Made by a program: the position numbers and the translations under genes
Part shown: one piece after another, positions 31,859 through 42,295 of the stretch
How positions within the stretch are numbered: position 1 is the stretch's first letter
Layout: the number at the start of each line of letters is the position of its first letter
Notes under the pieces: generated by a model
Seen by the model: only the letters and a program-made list of their open reading frames with translations
Told to the model about the DNA's origin: nothing
The model's database searches: none
DNA from: Ixodes scapularis
Lineage: Eukaryota > Arthropoda > Arachnida > Ixodida > Ixodidae
DNA: 64,000 bases
Reading direction: 5' to 3'
NCBI RefSeq assembly: GCF_016920785.2
Contig: NW_024609846.1
Coordinates: 106,816,831-106,880,830, forward strand

Positions 31859-32279
31859 TGTCACGGGTGGTGACCAAACAAAAAACAGGAAATAAACAGA
31901 AAGAAATAAACGTTTAATGTGGCGAACTTGTGCCAGAAAAATAAACGAGTACAAAAGATAATAACAGAGCGTCGCGGGCGTCGAAGTCGGCGTAGCAACA
32001 GAGTCGAACGCTGGTGCGAAACTGACTGCGGCTCGCCACGCGGAGCCCCTTATGTACATGCGTGATCTTCGGGAATAATCGACGTAGAAACTTCGACGCG
32101 TAGAACATTCGGGCCTGGAACAAGCAACATGATTCTCGAATTCTCCAGAACACGAAGTTACAGGAATAAACAAAAGACACGTCGCTCCCAGGATTCGAAC
32201 CCTAGCTTTTCGCGTGGGAGCCAGGCGCGATAACCATTAGGCCACGCGCGCGCTGCCTACTTGGCCAGCGCGCGCGGCA
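31859..32279 (-). repeat. 5' LTR of element no. 3
   Basis: 421 bp, two differences from 28741-29161, followed by ATAT (32280-32283), matching the ATAT before the left LTR (28737-28740). It carries the second copy of the tRNA-like A and B boxes. Confidence 0.93.
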
Positions 32280-32283
32280 ATAT

Positions 32284-34835
32284 GGCCGTGCTTGACCTTG
32301 TTGTTTCCAAATAAATGTTTAATTGCCCTTCCTGTGTTTGTCTCTAAACGCATGAACTACTCGAGGATATTTCTCTCACAGGATATGCGCGTAGCCGACG
32401 TAGGAAACTTTCCAGCCGTTTTTCCTTTGCGAAATTCCTAGTATGGAAGTCGCACGGCCGAAGACCCTCGGCAACACAAGTACGCTCATGTAGTTTCATT
32501 AATTAGTTTTAATCATTCTGGATTCCAGTTATATTTAAGTTCACGCTTGGTCGACGATTCGTTCTCACTGTACAACGACCGCATGCATCGTCCACTCTTT
32601 AGTATATGCCCGTAGCTATATATTTCATCGCTAAGCTGACATCACGATGCAAGACACGAGCTCTCTGGACCAGTCATACGTCGATCTTTCGCCACGTCAT
32701 CACGTTCTCGCTCATACCCGCGCACAAATGTGGAGTCAGGTGATGAAAGAAACGCCGAACGCCGGGGTTCGACGTTCGGCGTTCGAACGCCAGACCCCGC
32801 GTGAAAAGCACACAACACTCTTGATCGCCCTGATTGGAGGGACACGGCGGTAAGGTCTACCCACGAATCCTTGCAGTCAGAGCACGGCACTCTTACATCG
32901 CCGCACGCTGTCATCTCTTTTCTCTCCGCTCCTCTCCGCATTATTCATTTCTTGATTAAAAGGATTCTTTTCGCGATGTCCACACAACAGAATTGTAATG
33001 ATTACCGAGAGAAATATGTTTCGTAAATATGTTGCGTGTATTTACGAATACAGATTCAACCCGGATTTCTCCGTGATAAATTAGGGTGTCCCAAAACCCC
33101 AAAAATTCAATACCGCAACCTTCGCTTTAGAATAAACGCACACTTGGTCTTAGAATAAACGCGTGATTATAAAGCGCAAAACGGGGATTTACTTACCTAT
33201 TAAAACTTTCTGCAAAAAAAAACAATAAGGATCACAATCCTTTTTGTGTTCAGCTTTGTGTTTTTCCTAGTGTCACTGAATGAAATGAAATGAAAGCTTT
33301 TATTTCCAGAAATTTACTCTGGCGGGCCTCCAGACAAAAAGCTACCATATAATAACTTGACTGGGTCTGGGGCCCTAAAGCAAAATAAGTATAGCAATCT
33401 CACTGAAAACTGTGATACATTGAAAAGACTCGTTATACAGCATATAGAGTTTCTCTTACCCACTAGGCATGTACTTCAGTAACAATAAACAGAGTAAACA
33501 AGTGAGAGCGCAGGAACGTTCGGCAGCAAGCATATTATGCGAAAGTGAGAAAAAGAAAAATGTCACGCAGAGACGTCCGTGCTAAATAAAGCACATATAC
33601 AATTCAGCTCTAGTGAGAGAGTATATATCTATGTCTTCTAGATGGTACCTGCTGAGTAGAGAAGGCAACATATGGCGAGGGGATTGTAAAACATGATTCG
33701 TGCGGAACTGAGGAACATACCATATCTCAGAGCAGCGCATCCTGATTGAGATTTCCTTTTTACTCAAGTTCGAAGTGCGCCCAAAAAATTCAATGAATTC
33801 ATTTGTTCTGAAAAGGAAAGCAAACAAAAAACCATACACTAGCATATTAATCTTCAATTTTTCGAACAGCGGTTTAGTGTGATATATGTAGTGTACATCC
33901 GCGATACTGTGTCAGAGAACCACATTCCCATTCTTCAATGCTTTTCCGGCAACAGCCTTACTCTAGCCGTGTACGTTTTGATTTCCAGCGGCATCATTGG
34001 ACGGCAGAAGTCACGTGAAATGTGTGCGTCACTATTAGCACTGTTTCGAATCGCCACCCTGAAACACCATATTGTGGCCAACCAGCTTCTGCTTGGTTGC
34101 TGCCGTCGCTCATAGATGGCGGTAGCTGTCCAGAGTTTTGTGTGTACATATATTTGCTGGCAGACACGATCCTGGGGAAACTAGCCCTTAACAGCTCCGC
34201 TGTAAAAAAGAAGAGATGTCAAGCGGCAATATATTTTTTTCACTTCGTGATGGCTTGCGCAAAAGCATGTAGAAACTACTGCACTGCAGATCAGAAGTCC
34301 ATATCCGAAAGTACCCAGCTTGGCGACCTCCGATAGATGAGCTGGCGGTGCTAGCGGAGCAAACTGGGCAGCGCTGGCACCGCGTGATCGCGGGCCTGAG
34401 CTTGTGGTGAACCTGCAAAGTGCACAGGGAACTGTCACCATCTAGGTGTCAAATTTTAAGCTTCTTCAAGATGGCTGACGTGGGGCCTCATCCTCGACCT
34501 TAATTTTTTATTGGTTTTATTTTGCACCACGTTTTGCACTAAATATATGGGGGTGGTCGAAACTTGGGGAAGAATTTGAGAACCACACACTTGTGCAACC
34601 CAGAGAGGCTCCCAACGTTCGGCTGCTTCTCTGAGGAGGATCTTTCTTTTCAGGTATCCCCCCAGTATACAGTTGCAGTTATATGTAACGTCGGATTAAT
34701 AAGTCACATTTAGTCATTTCAATGCTTCTATTCTCAGGGACAACTACCTGATGCAGTTCAGCAACAACGAAAACATGTTTGGGTGACTCAATGACATGTG
34801 CGTGTAAAATGAGTCGTGCAACAATTTGTGTATTT
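32284..34835. other. 2.5 kb without a supported gene
   Basis: AT-rich DNA with short unsupported frames. Near 33283-33300 three GAAAT units next to CTTTTATTTCC suggest the 3' tail of a minus-strand LINE, but no coding part follows. At 32757-32790 a small palindromic run built on CGAACGCC occurs. Confidence 0.4.
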
Positions 34836-35272
34836 CAGTAAATACCAACTAATCCCTGACGTCGATCACTTGCGAAACACCCAATAGTTTTCCTCTCCGC
34901 CCAATGGCAGACGCATAAAAAATAAAGGAAAAAAACTGCTTTACTCTCCTCAACTCACAATTGAAACAAGCGGTCACGTGATCTGACGCTAATTACATAC
35001 CGTCTGCGTTCATCATAGTAATGCGCTGGGGTTGGCAAAGCATAGAGCATGGGCGGAGTTTCAGACATTGCTAGAGTTCGGCTATTATTATCTTTAATGG
35101 TGCAATGCAACGATTTTGCACTTTGCGCAAATACCGCTTAGAACAGATCCCTGACGTTAATGGCCCGTGAAACACCCGTTCGTTTTAACCACACACAATC
35201 GAAGTCGCAGAAAAAAATAAAGAAAAACGAGCAGAGTTCACCCCCTCAACTCGCAGCCAGAACAAGCGGCCA
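34836..35272. repeat. duplicated unit of about 290 bp, first copy and start of the second
   Basis: The words CCCTGACGT, GAAACACCC, ACAAGCGG, GGGGTTGGCAA, TTTCAGACATTGCTAG and GTTCGGCTATTATT in 34845-35085 recur in the same order in the second copy, which starts near 35135 and is now split: 35135-35272, then 39667-39772, then 40637-40672, the gaps being LINE no. 2 and a MITE. Non-coding. Confidence 0.6.
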
Positions 35273-35499
35273 GGGGAAAGAAGAAGAGCAGCTAGAGTGC
35301 GGACGTGTTTTTCCGACCTCAATTTTTCTGCTCCTGAATCATATCTTCAACTGGCCCCACCGGGGCCAACCACCTCCCCGGTGATCATTTTCATCAATTA
35401 TAAGAGGTGCCAAGATTCTCGCCAGTGAGCGCAAAACTCTCCCAAATATAGGGATCTTTCCATCGAGGACGGGGCGGCAGGAGCTAAGCCTAACGTAGG

Positions 35500-35700
35500 C
35501 CAGGGGGCTATGTTGCACGTTTTGGACTCCCAGGAGACTAGAGAGAAGGAAGTGACGTCAACAACGCTCTTTGGATGTTGATTGCTGGAGTCGATGAAGA
35601 CGCGTTGCGTGGTGCTGCTAAGATACGTTCATACACGCCTACGCCACTTCCTTCTCCCTAGTCTCCTGTGAGTCCAAAACGTGCAACATAGCCCCCCTGG
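35500..35700. mobile_element. 201 bp foldback MITE in the LINE no. 2 leader
   Basis: Arms of about 60 bp: CCAGGGGGCTATGTTGCACG followed by TTTTGGACTCCCAGGAGACT on the left, and the near-perfect inverse on the right (AGTCTCCTGTGAGTCCAAAA, CGTGCAACATAGCCCCCCTG). Loop of about 80 bp. Target duplication not clear. Confidence 0.72.
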
Positions 35701-36029
35701 ACTCTTGGACGGCTGCCCGTGGCATCGGCCCCTGGCCACGGCGCCTCTAGGGCGAAATGGCCGAAACACCTCACGAAAGCATGAACCAGGAACCCAGGGA
35801 CAAGCCGGTCCGAGATCACGAGCCCCCAGGACATACGTCGGAACTCCAGAGATCCCGAACTCATACAAAGGGAGAAGGGTCTGTAAGCTTCCAAAACTGT
35901 TCCACCGTTCACCAGGACGAGGGAAACAACCTCCTATGAACCGAGATTCTAAGGAGGAGGGGCAAGAGGAGATCAGCACGAAATCTCCAAAAACCCGATA
36001 ACGTTCCCGAAGCTTCGACGCGAGAGAGC

Positions 36030-37440
36030 GTGAGGAGCAACATGGCGGCAGACACTGGTAAGGGCGGGAAAAACCGGATATCTCCGTCGGCTTCCCCAAA
36101 GAACCCGGCAAAAAATGGCGGCTCCCGGACCAAACGAAAGCCAGTGGCCGAAAGACTCCCACCACTTCCCAGAGATGACTACAAGGTAGTTATTAGGCCC
36201 TTCGATGGGCTCACGCTCGCCGAAAAAGCCCCCCAAGAGATGAGGAAATCACTCCACAGAGTGCGGCCTCAAGGAGCAGGAGGGGGACGATTCGACAATC
36301 CGAATCCGCATGGACCAGAACCTAATGATCTTCAGTACAGCCAACGTCGGTACGGCGGAAAGAATCGCCCGAGTGAAACACCTAAGTTGGAACGGGCAGG
36401 ACTAAGACATTGGAGCCTACATCGCCGCTCTGGACGACACCTGCAGAGGAGTCATAACCAAGATCGGATTCGGGTTCAGCAGTAAATATCTCACCGAGAA
36501 AATCAAACCGATGGGACCCGAAGGCCCCAGAGTTCTCAACGCACGCGTGATGGGCAAGTCTGATGCGGCGCTCATCACATTCCAAAAAATCAGGGTACCA
36601 CGCTTCGTACGCTTCGGAACGGTGGAATGCCGGTGCAAACCCTACTTTCCCAAGGAACAGACTTGCGGTGTTTGCCTCAGGCTAGGGCACAGAAGAGACG
36701 TATGCCCCTACCCCAAGTAGAACAAGTGCTCTACATGCGGCCTCCTCAACGGAGATATGGAGGAGCACGAATGCTCACCCTACGGCATACACTGCAAAGG
36801 ACAACATCCGTCCAACGATCCCAAATGCCCGGCGAGAAAGCGTGAACCGTATAACAAGGGCCGGCTCCAGGACCAGTAGAGAGCGCAACAGCAACAGAGA
36901 CGGAGACAGTTCAAGAGAACCAAGGAACAGCAGAGCCAATACAATACCAACCCTAGACAGCCGCTACAGCCGCTACATAAATGGCAGCGGCAACTTTCAC
37001 CGCCAACGATGACCTCGCAATTCCACTGGCCGGCGCTAGAAAGTGGAGGAGTCGCTACAACAAACCCTTACGCTCTTTTGGCCAACGCGGGTCCGGAGAG
37101 CTACGCAGCGGCCCTCACACATGCACCGGGATGGAACCCGGGGAACCAGCATTTGTACCACGGACCAACGATGGAAATACCCGTACCAAGCGAGTACAGA
37201 CCAGCACCGGGAAAATCGGGAAAAAAGAAGAAAACCCAGAAAGAAAACCAAACGGACGGCACAAGATCGTCAGGACCAGAGAGAAGTCCAGGTCCCCACA
37301 GCAATAAGCAGTCCAGACCGAAGAGAGCAGGTGAGCCGAGCGGGACAGTCTTCCCAATCCTCTATCACCATTCCCCATCCCACACACACTACACAAACAA
37401 ACCCAAGTGCACCCGAGATCGACAACAACAGGGGAATTAA
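36030..37440 (+). pseudogene. LINE no. 2 ORF1 (gag-like RNA-binding protein)
   Basis: The first frame (36030-36485) has the conserved block PRDDYKVVIRPFDGLTLAEK; it shifts near 36400-36490 to the frame with FGFSSKYLTEKIKPMGPEG and the knuckle CGVCLRLGHRRDVC (C-x2-C-x4-H-x4-C), then, after a TAG at 36718-36720, a second Cys/His cluster (CSTCGLLNGDMEEHEC... CKGQHPSNDPKC), a TAG near 36878 and a Gln/Lys/Pro-rich tail to 37440. I-clade ORF1 proteins bind LINE RNA through such knuckles. Confidence 0.72.
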
Positions 37441-37554
37441 GCCCCAAACCACCTCCGGCCAAAAGAGCCCTAATCGAACAACGGAGCAACAAAACCCAAA
37501 ACGAACCGGACTCCTGGTTCGTTTTGGATGAGGCCGGACCTGCGCTCCGGCCTC

Positions 37555-39600
37555 GATCATCCAACTCACGGGAAGAGGTACACCTCAGGGGTCGGTGCTT
37601 TCTCCAACACTATTTAACGTTGCAATGGCGGGATTACCGGACCTGCTAGATGCTATTCCGGGCATCAGGCACGCGTTGTACGCGTTGTACGAGGCTCGGA
37701 CGGCGAAATTCAGGACGCGTTACAGGCGGCGGCTGAAACTACTCAGGCGTACGCTAAAAAAATCTGGCTCTCATACACGGCAGACAAATCATCCTAACTT
37801 CTCCTCATCCGGGGGCCAACCAGAAATAAGATACTCCAGGACATTGCCGTCGAAATAGATGGCAGAGCCGTACCCAAGACGGACAGACTAAGGATTTTGG
37901 GACTATACCTAGAAAAAAACTCGAAAGCCACATTCACCGTCCAGATGATCCGAAAACAGAGCCAACAGACGGCTCACCTCATCCGAAGAGTCACCAACCG
38001 AAGAAGGGGACTCAAGGAAGGAGACTATATCCGAATTGTGCAGGCTCTGACAGTCAGCCGGGTAACTTATCACATTCCCTACCAACAACTTGCGTCGGGG
38101 GGAGATCAATTCGCTGAACGCTACACTGCGCATCGCGGTGAAGACGGCAATCGGCCTACCTCAACACACTTCAACAGAAAGACTCTTTAAACTGGGACTA
38201 CATAATACAGTAGAGAAGCTCGTCGAGGCACAACAGATTGGGCAGAAGACTCGGCTCGGCCGTACGCGGACGGGGCGAGCACTGCTCAGGCGACTGGGAT
38301 ACGACGGGCATTCAACACGGAAGGAAGAGGAATCGGAGCGGAAACCGGCTCATCCGACGATAGCCGCGAAGATTCGAACAATGCCGATTCCCAGAAAGGA
38401 GACTGGCCCGAGTCAGGTACCTTCGCAGACGCTATCAGGAAGACCCGGACGTGCTCTATGCGGACGCGGCCTTGTACTCTACTCCCATCTCGGGCAGGTG
38501 CTTTGCGGTGTGCGGCCCGAACAGTGAGAGGCGAGCAGCTGCCTCTTTGCTCGGATCACTGTTCGTCGCAGAAGCGGAGGAGGCGGCAATAGCCCTAGCT
38601 ATAACTAGCACCCAACACACAAGGAGGTACGATCACAACGAAACGGTTACCATACTCACCGACTCTCAGAATCCTAGCCCAGCTAACCCACGAAAAACTC
38701 CCTTTGATTCGCATACTGTGGACATCCGGCCACACTCTTCTTCAGGGTAATGAGAGTGCAAACTCTCTCGCTCGAGGACTGACCTTCCGAGCAGCCTGGC
38801 ATGGGGAAGAGGAGTTGGTCGAGAGCAACTCGACTAGACCCGTCTGCAACCGTCAACAGTCAGACGACGAAACTGAAGAACGCCCCACACAAAGTCCGCA
38901 ATTCGAAACCTTTAATCAGGTTACAGAATATTGCCGATCTGGGCGAAGGACATATCCACCTCCACACAAAGAGTTGAACAGACGCGAGGCTACCGAATGG
39001 AGGCGCATACAAACACAGACTTTTCCAAATCTACACCACCCTCAGGGGGATCGGTGGCCGAGTGGTCTAGCGCACACCAGCTCGGAGCACGTGGAGCGAA
39101 AGCTCGCGCTGCAGAACCCAGGGATCCTGGGCTCGAGCCCCACCCCTGCCCGTTTCGATCTGGATGAGCATCGTACCGGCGTGCGGTCGTGTATCACTAC
39201 TGCGTGATGCACGTTAAAGACCCCAGGCTAGCGGCTGCACCGCACTGGCTAAATTGCTCATCTACAGCTGGGAGACTCGTCGCCCCTGTGAGGCAGACCA
39301 AGTTCTAGGCTGTATAAACACACACACAACCCAATTAATTACACCACCCTCACCTCTTCTTTCCTGGCAGCTATCGGGGCACATGCCCGGGCTGCAATTC
39401 CCCGACCCCCACACTCTATCACTGTCCTGGGCCTGGCCGAATCCACTCGGAGAAGGGATCCGACCCATACCAAATCCTTCCACATCCTCCTGGGAGACTG
39501 CCGTACTCGGTTCAGGCCCTGAGCAACAGCGAGAGCTGATCACTCGGGCCAGAAAAATAGTGGTAGCCTGCGGGGCCCTGGACGTGGGGATCTGAACCTA
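37555..39600 (+). pseudogene. LINE no. 2 ORF2 remnant: RT palm end, RNase H, C-terminus
   Basis: Begins with TGRGTPQGSVLSPTLFNVAM, the block B region of LINE RT, so endonuclease and RT fingers are missing. Further frames give SLYADAALYSTP (RNase H start), EAEEAAIALAI, TILTDSQ and ILWTSGHTLLQGNESAN, then KELNRREATEWRRIQTQTFP. The SINE at 39045-39339 interrupts the C-terminal Cys/His region; after it the frame resumes and ends ARKIVVACGALDVGI with a stop at about 39595. At least three frameshifts. Confidence 0.72.
39045..39339 (+). mobile_element. tRNA-derived SINE with 13 bp target duplication
   Basis: Flanked by the exact 13 bp repeat TACACCACCCTCA (39032-39044 and 39340-39352). The head looks like a class II tRNA (Leu/Ser type) with A box TGGCCGAGTGG and B box GGCTCGAGCCC and a long variable arm. 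A body of about 190 bp follows, with GTGATGCACGTTAAAGACCC, and a CACACACACA tail. Removing it restores the LINE frame. It may belong to the Ruka-type tick SINEs known from Rhipicephalus, but I could not compare sequences. Confidence 0.85.
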
Positions 39601-39773
39601 GGAGGGGAAACCCCACAAATCAAAAACAATTAAAAGTTTTTACCACCACCACCACCAACAAGTGGCCACGTAATCCGGATCCGATTATGTGCCGCCAATG
39701 TTGATCATAGCCATGCGCAGGGGTTGGCAAGGCACAGGGCACGCGCTGCGTTCCAGACACTAGACAGTTTTAG

Positions 39774-40636
39774 TATAGCGTGGATCTTGCGTACGCAATA
39801 CGCAATAGTATAGAGTACGCTAAAAATGACCTGCTCGGACCGAATTTAGTTGTGCGTTACGTTTTCGAGTGAACACCGCGCATGATCTTGCTTAAATTTG
39901 CTAGAGCCGTAGAATTCCGCGTTCTTATAGCGCAACCATGCTCCTGGAAAGAAATATTGAAAAAGAAAAAGTGTCCAATCATTTTATTTCAGATTAAACC
40001 AAGCCACAGCTGCCTCGTCAAGCGCGCTTTTCTGCGGGGTACAGAGGCTACGAGTACGAGTGCGTATAGCCACATTCGATCACGGAGCCTCCGTCAGTCG
40101 TCCCGTGGAAACGGCACCTTTCATCAATGCTATCGCGGAATGAAATTCATGACCCTGATGTCCAGTGCATAGCGAGAACTTCGGCGATTTCTTTTAGAGT
40201 CGTTCGTCCGTCGTCGATGAACAGTGGGAATAGGCTTAGCGTTGAGCAGATCGCAGCGTCGACGCACACTGCGAGCGGCGAACATTTCCACTGTGCACTC
40301 CTTCAGCTGCAGGGCGATCTGATTCAACCGCGGTAGGTCCCAGAAAGAATCGCCGAGCTGAACACCACGCAGTTTCAGGTAACACAGAACTTCGAAAACA
40401 CCACGTCGCCCTTGCTGCGCCAGTCGAGGCAACCGCCATTTTGAAACTGGCGCTCTCGTTGGGTCCGAGATCTCTCGAGAGCGTCCCGCAAGGCGCGCTA
40501 GCCAGCAACGCAAAATCCCCAGCGTTGCGTGCGTACGCAATACGCTAGCCCTTCTATTGCGTTCTGTGCCTGCGCACTCACGACCCGCAATCTCCTTGCG
40601 TACGCAAAGCTATAGCGTACGGCCTACTAAAACTGT
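39774..40636. mobile_element. MITE or longer TIR element, about 860 bp
   Basis: Left end ACAGTTTTAGTATAGCGT, right end its inverse CCTACTAAAACTGT. Both subterminal regions carry the palindromic word GCGTACGCAATACG or TTGCGTACGCAA several times. The flanks (CAGACACTAG left, ATTGCTATGGTTCGGCT right) join to match the intact unit at 35075-35085. No recognisable transposase. Confidence 0.65.
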
Positions 40637-41664
40637 TGATTGCTATGGTTCGGCTGTTGTCGTCATTGCAGCAGGTAAGGTCAGGTCAGAAAACGTTTAT
40701 TAAGAATGAAATTCAACTGGGGGTTTACACTATGGTAGGGCCAGAGGGGAGGGGGTTATTGGGATGATGGAAGAGCGTAGGGTTGTAATTGTGGCAGCTA
40801 CAAGTCTGTGCCGAGGTTGGCCGTCTTCAGAAAGTCGACCAGCGATCGGAGGATGAGGCTGCGTCGTTCTGAGTCTCCTGCGGGGTTTACCCATTCGTCG
40901 AGTGTTGAAGGTTTGTCTTCATGGTTGACTGCTCCCAGGGCGTCTTTGCGTCCTTGGTCGAGCTTTGAACATTCCAGACCAAGTGTTGAGTGTCTGCCCT
41001 GAGATTCTCTAGGCAGTGCTTGCACTGGTCTGCTTTTGGTACAAAGTCCGGATTCTTCTTCTTTTTAGCGTCCGCCCATTTCTTCGTTATTGATGGAGTG
41101 ATTGCAGCTCCTGCTTGAAGTCTTCTTAGCAGGACGGATTCGTGTCTTCAAAATCCCTTGGGAAGGCTTTCCCGTGCCACGTATTTGTGCTTGTCGATAT
41201 TTTTCTTCAGAGCGATCCTGGCTGCTTTAATTTCCCAAAAAGGGTCGTAAAAGCCGTCAGGTTCGCTCTTCGGTGACTCGATTGGTTGTGACGTTTGTGG
41301 TGGATTTTGATGGGGTCGAGAGGGCGCGGGGGCTTCGGAGCGGCATTGAAGGCAGCGGAAGAAAGAACGAGTGAACTCTCCTGCTGCCTCGTTGGCTATC
41401 TCGATGCCCTCGATCTCTTCGTGACCCGGGATCCAGCGTACCAAGGCTCGGATGTCGCGCATCCTTAGCTTGATTGCCGTAGTCGTAATATTTCGAATCG
41501 CCTTGCATGTTTCTTGATGCTTCTTCAGTGAACGGATGGCGTCTTGGGAGTCTGTGAACATGGTGATGCTCGTGCCGCATTTGGCTTCTTGTCCTAGTGC
41601 ATTCAGGGCGTCTTTAATGGCCGTGATCTCAGCCTCTTGCTCTTGTAGCAGCCGTGCCAGCTGT

Positions 41665-41865
41665 ACCACTGGAGCGAGAGAAAAGAAGCTGAGACGCACG
41701 AGAACAGACCACGAGACACGAGCTTTGCGATTCGGCGACCGAGCGGACCGGCGGCTAGATCGGACGATGTTTTCTACTGTTACGGTTTTCTTGTAAATAC
41801 TGTATATAAAATATGTTGAGTGCCACCTGACTGGTACCCACACGCTGTTCTGCAGTACGGCGCAT
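41665..41865. mobile_element. about 200 bp insertion splitting the LINE no. 3 RNase H
   Basis: Non-coding DNA between two halves of RNase H; it has TG at the left (TGTACCACTGG) and CA at the right (GGTACCCACA), a TATATAAAA word, and could be a short solo LTR. No clear target duplication. Confidence 0.4.
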
Positions 41866-42125
41866 GTTTTGTGCAAGTAGTTTTCGTGTTTTCAGCATAC
41901 CACGCAAGAGCAGCATTTCCTCGTTCACTGAAGGCTGCGTCGGTGTAGCAGAAGATGGTATGTGAGTCGTTACATTCGATGATGGCTTTTACTTCCTCGG
42001 CGTGCTTTATTGCCTTGTGTCGCCGTCTTTCTTTGTTTTTGTCGCCGTTCATTTTTCGTGGTATAGGGGCCAACTGGGCTATGTCGATCTTCCCCCATGG
42101 TAGTAGTCGGTCTGGTATGGGTGGA

Positions 42126-42295
42126 ATTAAAAACAGCGCGGAAAGACGAGAACCAGACAAAGAAGTGACACGGACGTAGCGCTGACTTACAACTGAGTTT
42201 ATTGAACGCAAAATCGCAATATATATTTGCGGTGTCACTAACGAAAGAACAGAAAGAATTCAACCCATGTGATGTATCACCAATAAAAATAAAAC
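42126..42295 (-). mobile_element. Penelope-like terminal fragment in LINE no. 3
   Basis: On the minus strand AATAAACTCAGTTGTAAGTC, AGCGCTACGTCCGTGTCACT and a GCTGTTTTTAAT end parallel the fragment at 57890-57970 (AATAAAGTTCAGTTGTAACT, AGCGCTGTGTCTGTGTC). This is a 5'-truncated PLE end; the adjacent A/T run at 42296-42345 may be its tail. Confidence 0.5.

Larger units (their letters stand above)
28741..32279 (-). mobile_element. LTR retrotransposon no. 3, non-autonomous, pol inverted between its LTRs
   Basis: Two 421 bp LTRs (28741-29161 and 31859-32279) differ at only two positions and are flanked by the 4 bp repeat ATAT. The polypurine tract beside the left LTR and the primer binding site beside the right LTR both show a minus-strand element. 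The integrase C-terminus (29274-29640) is in the expected minus orientation, but RT, RNase H and most of integrase (29641-31856) run on the plus strand, ending within the integrase core right at the primer site. Gag and protease are missing. The element is thus a rearranged but recently transposed copy, presumably moved in trans. Confidence 0.9.
35273..39654 (+). mobile_element. I-type LINE no. 2, internally deleted
   Basis: Flanked by a 12 bp direct repeat with one difference (AACAAGCGGCCA at 35261-35272, AACAAGTGGCCA at 39655-39666), it starts with a GC-rich 5' UTR, has ORF1 with zinc knuckles, a truncated ORF2 (end of RT, RNase H, C-terminal Cys/His) and ends in a CCA-repeat tail (39639-39653). 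The endonuclease and the first part of RT are deleted. It carries a foldback MITE at 35500-35700 and a SINE at 39045-39339. Frames contain several stops and shifts, so it is older than the LTR elements. Confidence 0.82.

Noticed and set aside
34181..34441. Short overlapping minus-strand frames
   Set aside because: No motif, no repeat partner and no transcription signal; treated as chance.
39045..39140. A genuine tRNA-Ser or tRNA-Leu gene
   Set aside because: It continues into a SINE body and tail and is bounded by a 13 bp target duplication.
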